This document shows, in pieces, positions 28,990 to 34,229 of a DNA stretch of 34,229 nt. The DNA lies in the NCBI GenBank assembly GCA_013361935.1, contig JABFXC010000123.1:1-34229 (forward strand), given 5' to 3'. Position numbers and translations under genes: made by a program. The stretch's first letter is position 1; the number at the start of each line of letters is the position of its first letter. This stretch comes from Gemmatimonadaceae bacterium (GTDB taxonomy: Bacteria; Gemmatimonadota; Gemmatimonadetes; Gemmatimonadales; Gemmatimonadaceae). The notes beneath the pieces are model-generated. The model did no database searches. It worked only from the letters and a program-made list of their open reading frames with translations, and had not been told where the DNA came from.

Positions 28990-30969
28990 TCAGTTGAAGA
29001 ACTCCCACCGGACGCCGTAGAAGTTCGTCTTGTGCGGCATCAGATAGCCCGGGACCAGCGCGTAGTTCACACCGAGGAAGTTCCGGTACTGCCAGGTGAT
29101 GTACGCGCTCCGGATGTGCAGCTCGATGAGCGACGAGAGCGCCTGCGAGCCGGTGGCATCGGTGAGCCCCATCTGCCCGGCGGGCCCGTAAGTGGGGAAA
29201 CGCGTGCTCGAGCGGTACTCGTGGATCAGCGTCGCGTTCAGCGCGAACTCGCCCTTCGGAAAGCGGGAGAGCCACCGGGTGCGGAGGAAGATCTCCGACC
29301 GCGCTTCGTACTGCGGTCGGAAGAAGTCGGGAGAAGTCCAGCGCGTCACGGTCGCGTCCAGCCCCGCGTCGCGGAACAGCTTTCCGCGAACCGTCACGAA
29401 GGCGCCCCGGGCACCGGAGACCGCGACCCGAAGCGGTGGATGCCTGGCGCTGTCCGGGCTGAAGTCGCTGTAGTAGACCCACGGCACCGCGGCCAGAGTC
29501 GAGTCGCGATAGAGGCCGCCCACCGATATCCACGCGTCGTGGTGGCGCACACCGACCTCGGCGCGCCCCGAGTTGCCCGAGGGCGTCCCGTCGTTCGCGC
29601 CCTGCGTCCGCTCGGCCACCGCGGCGATCGAGATCCACGGCAGGGGAAGCGCGCTCAATCCCGCCTCCACGGAGGTCGCGTGGTTGAAGCCGTTCTGCTC
29701 CGCGCGCGCGGCTACCGCGCCGAAGCGCGTGTCGAAGGACGCGCGCGCGACCGGCGAGGTGATGGTGCGGCCGTCGAAGACGCGCGCGCGCGCCGTCGCG
29801 CTCAGGCGCGCGCCCCAGCGCGACAGCCCGCCGGCGACGACGTACTCGGCGCGCGACGGAGTGGTGTCCGCGATCGCGAATCCGCGCAGCGTGTCGGCGT
29901 GTGTGAGCGGCCGTCCGAGGCGCTCCTTGCTCTGCCCCGTCGATTCGCGAAAGCCGAGGCTCGACGCGATCGCCTGCAGCCAGGGTCCCGACTCCGGGTC
30001 GCCGTACGCGCCGCGCAGATAGGCGGCGTTCGTGGTCCCCCGAAGCCCGGGGATCGAATCGGCGACGGGAGCGCCGAGGAACTGCGAGCCATTCAGCGTC
30101 CGCGTCGTGTACGCGATCTCCGGATTTCGCGTGCGGCCGTCCTGCATGGCCGTGGCGTCGAAGCTGAGCTTCCCGCGTGCCCAGCCGGTGCGGATCATGA
30201 GCGAGAGCGAGCGGCCGCCGGCGTTCGCGCCCTGAAGCCCGGTGCGTGGGTCCGCGGTCGAGTACTGCTGCAGCCCGACCTGGAGACCGGCGCCGTTGTG
30301 ATAGCGCTTGCCGAAGAAGCCGCGATAGAGGTTCGTCGTCTCGTCGCCGGTGCCGACGTCGAAGCGCGTGAACGGGATCGTCCGGTCGTAGCGCCAGCTG
30401 TGGAGGTGGACGCGCAGCTCGCGCGCGCCGCGCTCGACCCGTACCTCCTCGAGGGCCCAGAGCGGGATTCCCTCCAGCTCCTTCACCAGGCCGTTGCGCG
30501 GATCGAGCTCGTCGAGCTCCACGCCGTCCAGGAAGACGCGGATCGCACCCGGATCGCCGGCGAAGGACACCGCCTCCGGGGAGTGGATCCAGCTCGGCCG
30601 GAAGCGCACCGCGCCGGGCACGCGCTCGAGCAGCTCGCCCAACGTGAGCGCGCCGCTGGAGAGGATCTCGTCGCGCTCCCAGCGCCAGCCGCCGTTCGTC
30701 TCGGGGAGCCGCGGCGACTCGGCGCGGGCGAAGGGGGCGCGGAGCGTATCCGCCTTCAGCGAATCCGCATGGACCGAATCGCGACGCTGGCGAGCGGTGG
30801 CGGTATCGAGCGTGGCCTGCGAGTCCGGTGGGAGCGGGATCGGCGCGCGCACCACCGGGGGCTTCGTCGTGTCCCGCGGAGTGACCTGTGCCGCCACGAC
30901 GACTGGAAAAACGGCCCCGGCGAGGATGCCGAGGCCGCCCCATGTCCGAAGAGCGCGGGCGAGCGTCAG
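28990..30969 (-). CDS. Outer-membrane TonB-dependent-receptor-like protein with plug domain
   Basis: About 659 residues. The N-terminus reads as a signal peptide (ARALRTWGGLGILAGAV, then PVVVAAQ; likely cleavage after VAA). After a Pro/Thr/Arg-rich linker, residues about 80-160 resemble a TonB receptor plug (LTLGELLERVPGAVRF, VFLDGVELDELDP, LEEVRVERGARE). The remainder alternates polar and aromatic residues as in a beta-barrel and ends YGVRWEFFN. No clear TonB box or carboxypeptidase-like repeat domain is seen, so ligand and energy coupling are unknown. No ATG, GTG or TTG precedes the signal peptide near the pepA end; the best start is CTG at 30969, which overlaps the pepA stop as CTGA and has GGAGGG just upstream. 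Confidence 0.75.
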   Translation of the reverse strand: MTLARALRTWGGLGILAGAVFPVVVAAQVTPRDTTKPPVVRAPIPLPPDSQATLDTATARQRRDSVHADSLKADTLRAPFARAESPRLPETNGGWRWERDEILSSGALTLGELLERVPGAVRFRPSWIHSPEAVSFAGDPGAIRVFLDGVELDELDPRNGLVKELEGIPLWALEEVRVERGARELRVHLHSWRYDRTIPFTRFDVGTGDETTNLYRGFFGKRYHNGAGLQVGLQQYSTADPRTGLQGANAGGRSLSLMIRTGWARGKLSFDATAMQDGRTRNPEIAYTTRTLNGSQFLGAPVADSIPGLRGTTNAAYLRGAYGDPESGPWLQAIASSLGFRESTGQSKERLGRPLTHADTLRGFAIADTTPSRAEYVVAGGLSRWGARLSATARARVFDGRTITSPVARASFDTRFGAVAARAEQNGFNHATSVEAGLSALPLPWISIAAVAERTQGANDGTPSGNSGRAEVGVRHHDAWISVGGLYRDSTLAAVPWVYYSDFSPDSARHPPLRVAVSGARGAFVTVRGKLFRDAGLDATVTRWTSPDFFRPQYEARSEIFLRTRWLSRFPKGEFALNATLIHEYRSSTRFPTYGPAGQMGLTDATGSQALSSLIELHIRSAYITWQYRNFLGVNYALVPGYLMPHKTNFYGVRWEFFN

Positions 30970-32441
30970 CTCACCCTCCCCCGCACGAACTCGAAGAAGG
31001 TGCCGACGGGCGTTCCGGTCGGGCCCTTCGGCAGGATCACCAGGTCGCTCTCCGCGTAGGCCGTGCCCGCGATGTCCAGGTGTACCCACGGATAGTCGCC
31101 GATGAACTCCTTGAGGAACATCGCCGCGGTGATCGAGCCCGCGGGACGCCCGCCGGAGTTCTTGACGTCGGCGACGTCGGACTTGATGAGATCCTTGTAG
31201 TCCTCCCACAGCGGGAGGGGCCAGCCGGGCTCGCCGGAGCGCTTGCCGGCGGCGAGAACTTCGTCGACGAGCGTCTCGTCGCCGAAGACCCCCGTGGCCG
31301 TGTGGCCCAACGCGATGACGCAGGCGCCGGTGAGGGTCGCCGCGTCGATCACCGCGGCCGGCTTGAAGCGCGCCGCGTACGAGAGCACGTCGGCGAGGAC
31401 GAGTCGTCCCTCGGCGTCGGTGTTGATGATCTCGATGTACTTCCCGTTCATCGCCTGCACGACGTCGCCCGGCTTCACCGCGGTGCCGCTCGGCATGTTC
31501 GTGGTCGCGCCGACGAACCCGACGACGTTGATCGGCAGCTTCAGCTCCCCGATCGCCTCGAGCGCGCCGAGCACTCCCGCCGCGCCGCACATGTCGAACT
31601 TCATCCACTCCATCCCCTGCGCCGGCTTGATGGAGATCCCGCCGCTGTCGAAGCACAATCCCTTGCCGACGAGGGCGACCGGCGCCTCGCCTTCCTTCCC
31701 TCCGCGATGCTCGAGCACGATCAGCTTCGGATCCTGCGGCGTGCCCTGCGCGACGGAGAGGAACGATCCCATCTTCTCGCGCTCCATCTCCGCGCGGCCG
31801 AGCACCGTGGCCTTCATGCCGTGCCGGCCGGCGATGTCGCGCGCGGTCTCGGCGAGATAGTCCGGCGTGCAGAGGTTGCCGGGCATCATGCCGAGGCGCT
31901 TGGCCAGCGCGTAGCCGTTGGCGAGGGCGCGTCCGCTGCGAATGCCCTCGGCCCCGGCCTTCTCGTCGTCGACGAGGATCGTGGCCGAGGCGAGCGGGGC
32001 GCGGCGCTCATCCGCCGGCGGCGCGGTCTTCGTCTCGGTGAACTCCCAGCTTCCCGCGGCGAGCCCGATCGCCGCGACCTCGACGCCGCGGGCGTCGAGC
32101 GCGGGACTCCAGAAGGCGACGGAGCCGGCGCCCATGCGCCGGGCCGTCCGGCCGCCCAACGTCGCCGCACGGCGGATCGCGTCGAGGGGCGACGCCCCCT
32201 TGCCAAGGCCGACGAGGAGCACGCGCTGCGGTCCCGTGGTCCCGCCGGCGAGGTGCAGCGACTCGTCGCGTCCGCCGCGGAAGTCGCGGCGGATGAGCGA
32301 GCGGCCGAGCGCGCCGGAGACCGCGGCGTCGAGCCCGCGCAGCGCGCCGTCGACGACCGCGTCGGGGCCTAGCGCGACGATGAGGAGGGGAGCGTCGACC
32401 GTGCCGGGATCGGCACGGCGCGCGGAGAGTTCGATTGACAT
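30966..32441 (-). CDS. pepA: Leucyl aminopeptidase (M17 family)
   Basis: A 491-residue cytosolic aminopeptidase with two metal ions that removes N-terminal residues from peptides. The N-terminal domain (to about residue 170) is variable. The catalytic domain has VGKGLCFDSGGISIKP near residue 260 (metal and catalytic Lys/Asp), KFDMCGAAGVLGA, and the family signature NTDAEGRLVLAD near residue 345 with the catalytic Arg. It lies 32 bases after icd and appears cotranscribed with it. Some PepA proteins also bind DNA; nothing here shows that role. Confidence 0.95.
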   Translation of the reverse strand: MSIELSARRADPGTVDAPLLIVALGPDAVVDGALRGLDAAVSGALGRSLIRRDFRGGRDESLHLAGGTTGPQRVLLVGLGKGASPLDAIRRAATLGGRTARRMGAGSVAFWSPALDARGVEVAAIGLAAGSWEFTETKTAPPADERRAPLASATILVDDEKAGAEGIRSGRALANGYALAKRLGMMPGNLCTPDYLAETARDIAGRHGMKATVLGRAEMEREKMGSFLSVAQGTPQDPKLIVLEHRGGKEGEAPVALVGKGLCFDSGGISIKPAQGMEWMKFDMCGAAGVLGALEAIGELKLPINVVGFVGATTNMPSGTAVKPGDVVQAMNGKYIEIINTDAEGRLVLADVLSYAARFKPAAVIDAATLTGACVIALGHTATGVFGDETLVDEVLAAGKRSGEPGWPLPLWEDYKDLIKSDVADVKNSGGRPAGSITAAMFLKEFIGDYPWVHLDIAGTAYAESDLVILPKGPTGTPVGTFFEFVRGRVS

Positions 32442-32473
32442 CGGGGAGCCGGGGGTTCGGTCGGTCGAAGCGG

Positions 32474-33703
32474 TCAGCGCATCCCGGCGATGATCTGGTC
32501 GCCGAACGCCGAGGTGGAGATCTCGGTCGCGCCGGGCATCTGCCGCGCGAGATCGTAGGTGACCTTCTTCGACTTGATCGCGTTCTCGAGCCCGCGGACG
32601 ATCAGCTGCGCGGCCTCGTTCCAGCCCATGTACTCGAGCATCATCACGCCGGAAAGGATGACGCTGCCCGGGTTGATCTTGTCGAGGTTCGCGTACTTCG
32701 GCGCGGTGCCGTGCGTCGCCTCGAACACCGCGACGCCGTCGCCGACGTTGCCACCCGGGGCGATCCCGAGCCCGCCGACCTGCGCCGCCGCCGCGTCGGA
32801 GAGGTAGTCGCCGTTGAGGTTCGGCGTGGCGATGACCGAGTACTCGTCCGGCCGCAGCAGCAGCTGCTGGAACATGGCGTCGGCGATCGCGTCCTTCACC
32901 ACGGTGCCGTTAGGCAGCTTCTGCCACGGGCCCTTGTCGATGTCGGTCCCCCCGAACTGCGTCTTCGCGACCTCGTATCCCCAGTCGCGGAAGGCGCCCT
33001 CGGTGAACTTCATGATGTTGCCCTTGTGAACCAGCGTGAGCGACGGGAGCCGGTTCTTCACCGCGTAGTCGAGCGCCATCTTCACGAGGCGCTTCGATCC
33101 GAACTCCGACATCGGCTTGATCCCGATCGCCGAGTTCTCGCGCATCTCCTTCTTGAGCTCGCGGGCGATGAACTCGCGGAGCTTCGTCGCCTCGGGGCTG
33201 CCGGCGTTCCACTCGATCCCCGCGTACACGTCCTCGGTATTCTCGCGGAAGATCGTGACGTTCAGCTTGCCCGGCTCCTTCACCGGGGCGCCCACTCCCT
33301 CGAACCAGCGCACCGGGCGGATGCAGGCGTAGAGATCCAGGACCTGGCGGAGCGTCACGTTGAGCGAACGAATCCCGCCGCCGACCGGCGTGGTGAGCGG
33401 TCCCTTGATCGACACCCTGAACTCGGCGCAGGCGTCGACCGTCTCCTGCGGAAGCCAGTCGTTGAACTGCTTGAACGCCTTCTCGCCCGCGAAGATCTCC
33501 ATCCACTGGATCTTCCGCTGCCCGCCGTAGGACTTCTCCACGGCGGCGTCGAAGACGCGGACCGATGCGCGCCAGATGTCGGGGCCGGTTCCATCACCCT
33601 CGATGAACGGGACGATCGGTTTGTCGGGGACGTGGAGGGAGCCGGCGCGGTACTCGATCCGCTCGCCGGAGGTGGGGACCTTCGCGAACTTGTAGCTCGC
33701 CAT
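32474..33703 (-). CDS. icd: Isocitrate dehydrogenase (NADP-dependent)
   Basis: Oxidative decarboxylation of isocitrate to 2-oxoglutarate; 409 residues, like the E. coli enzyme over its full length. The substrate loop [13 protein letters not shown] places Ser113 exactly where E. coli IDH is inactivated by phosphorylation. Metal-site aspartates and the cofactor segment [18 protein letters not shown] are present; Lys-Tyr in that segment favours NADP. No kinase/phosphatase gene (aceK) is in the window. The ATG follows a leader of about 70 bases with its own promoter; no Shine-Dalgarno is evident. Confidence 0.96.
   Translation of the reverse strand: MASYKFAKVPTSGERIEYRAGSLHVPDKPIVPFIEGDGTGPDIWRASVRVFDAAVEKSYGGQRKIQWMEIFAGEKAFKQFNDWLPQETVDACAEFRVSIKGPLTTPVGGGIRSLNVTLRQVLDLYACIRPVRWFEGVGAPVKEPGKLNVTIFRENTEDVYAGIEWNAGSPEATKLREFIARELKKEMRENSAIGIKPMSEFGSKRLVKMALDYAVKNRLPSLTLVHKGNIMKFTEGAFRDWGYEVAKTQFGGTDIDKGPWQKLPNGTVVKDAIADAMFQQLLLRPDEYSVIATPNLNGDYLSDAAAAQVGGLGIAPGGNVGDGVAVFEATHGTAPKYANLDKINPGSVILSGVMMLEYMGWNEAAQLIVRGLENAIKSKKVTYDLARQMPGATEISTSAFGDQIIAGMR
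32908..32916 (+). repeat. CGTTAGGCA word, copy 10
   Basis: Lies in icd in the opposite orientation to the gene and is read CTG-CCT-AAC-GGC (Leu-Pro-Asn-Gly). Confidence 0.7.
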
Positions 33704-33781
33704 TGGACGTGTAGGTGGGGAGTGCTCCGCCGCACCGGAGGCGCGCGATGGCGCGCCGCGGGGCTTCTGGCGTGGGGCGGA

Positions 33782-33810
33782 AAGCTATCGGGGCCGCCGG
33801 AGGGCGGCAA
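33782..33810 (-). promoter_or_regulatory. Probable promoter of icd-pepA-receptor
   Basis: -35 TTGCCG at 33805-33810, a 17-base spacer and -10 TAGCTT at 33782-33787, the same -10 as at nuoA. A GCCGCC/GGCGGC stem with GGAG loop (33793-33808) covers the spacer and most of the -35; it is also 30 bases past the stop of the preceding gene and may act as its terminator. A second GGCGCG/CGCGCC stem is in the leader at 33740-33757. Confidence 0.5.
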
Positions 33811-33837
33811 GCGAGGGGGAGCCGGGCTCGCGCGAGC

Positions 33838-34229
33838 TCAGCGGGCTCCGCCCCGCTCCATCCACCGCTCCGTGGCGTCCAGAACGGCGAGCACCGCCGC
33901 CGTCTCCAGGCTGTCGCGGACCTCGCAGCTGCCGGAGAGCACCGTGGTCTCGCGGCCGCTGCGCCCGCTGACGACGACGAAGGCGAAATCGCGGTCGGCG
34001 GCGTTCACGGAGGTGCACGACTCGAAGCCGAGCGAGACGCCGTCGGCGAGCAGCGGCGCGAGCGCGCGCACCGCGGCGGTCGCGGCGAGCTCCCCGCGCG
34101 CGCGACTCGTCTCCACGCCCGACGCTTCACCCGTGTACGTCTCGCTGCCGGCGCGGACCGTCACGGTGCAGGCTAGCCCCGCGCTGCGCGAGCGCCGGAC
34201 CTCGACGTCCTCGAAGTAGATCCCGCGAC
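33838..34229 (-). CDS. Unidentified protein, C-terminal 129 residues (partial)
   Basis: I do not recognise this protein. The reading frame is open to the right edge (the edge codons read RGIYFEDVEVRRSRSAG), so the start is outside the window. It looks like one compact alpha/beta domain: a strand with ACTVTVRAGSETYTGEASG, a helix around RGELAATAAVRALAPLLADG, two strands (VSLGFESC, FAFVVVSGRSG), and a final helix SLETAAVLAVLDATERW. The strand-helix-strand-strand-helix order recalls small regulatory or accessory domains, but I assign no function. It ends 134 bases before the icd start. Confidence 0.7.
   Translation of the reverse strand, partial: RGIYFEDVEVRRSRSAGLACTVTVRAGSETYTGEASGVETSRARGELAATAAVRALAPLLADGVSLGFESCTSVNAADRDFAFVVVSGRSGRETTVLSGSCEVRDSLETAAVLAVLDATERWMERGGAR

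Noticed and set aside
29032..31059. Very long plus-strand open frame (also 3286-5265, 32435-34219 and others) that could be read as antisense genes.
   Set aside because: They mirror minus-strand genes with clear family motifs, are Arg/Ala/His-rich without any recognisable domain, and are expected by-products of high G+C.

Overview
The window is a dense, GC-rich (roughly two-thirds or more G+C by eye) bacterial chromosome segment made almost entirely of conserved housekeeping genes. All but one gene (dcd) lie on the minus strand. The gene content (14-subunit-type complex I, a type-B succinate dehydrogenase with a five-helix cytochrome b558, an LDH-type malate dehydrogenase, a YicC-Gmk-RpoZ-CoaBC block, an outer-membrane plug-domain protein and SecG) points to a diderm, respiring bacterium. 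The combination resembles Gemmatimonadota, but that is an inference from gene style and not a database match. I see no insertion sequence, phage gene, CRISPR array, tRNA or rRNA.

Layout, left to right. (1) 1-6265: the NADH:quinone oxidoreductase operon nuoABCDEFG on the minus strand, read from 6265 down; nuoG runs off the left edge. A good promoter and a perfect 14-bp palindrome precede nuoA. (2) 6628-7182: dcd on the plus strand, divergent from nuo. (3) 7269-11550: a TCA-cycle operon mdh-sdhC-sdhA-sdhB. (4) 11656-13303: molybdopterin genes moaD-moaE-moaA. (5) 13370-13711: the DNA-binding protein HU with its own promoter. (6) 13819-15332: secG-carA. (7) 15428-28939: sixteen tightly packed genes in one direction (yicC, gmk, rpoZ, coaBC, udg, dnaB, radA, ispD, sua5, a YwlE-like phosphatase, aroE, comF, gap, a small membrane protein, pgk, tpiA), with a strong promoter before yicC. 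(8) 28990-33703: icd-pepA-outer-membrane receptor. (9) 33838-34229: the 3' end of an unidentified gene.

Many junctions are 1-nt or 4-nt stop/start overlaps (TAATG, ATGA, GTGA, TTGA, possibly CTGA), so translational coupling is the rule and Shine-Dalgarno sequences are often absent. Five intergenic sites fit one promoter pattern: TTG-type -35, 17-18 nt, then TAnnTT (usually TAGCTT or TAACTT).

The most unusual signal is not a gene. The octamer CGTTAGGC (usually CGTTAGGCA) occurs ten times in both orientations, where about one copy would be expected from base composition. It sits in coding sequence in different reading frames and accounts for every TTA leucine codon I could find in the real genes. 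It behaves like a selected DNA word (uptake sequence, Chi-like site, methylation target or similar). Other points worth a second look are a Leu in place of the usual first histidine of the NuoD quinone-site loop, symmetric DNA elements over three promoters, a small two-helix protein inside the glycolytic genes, and an outer-membrane receptor whose best start is CTG.
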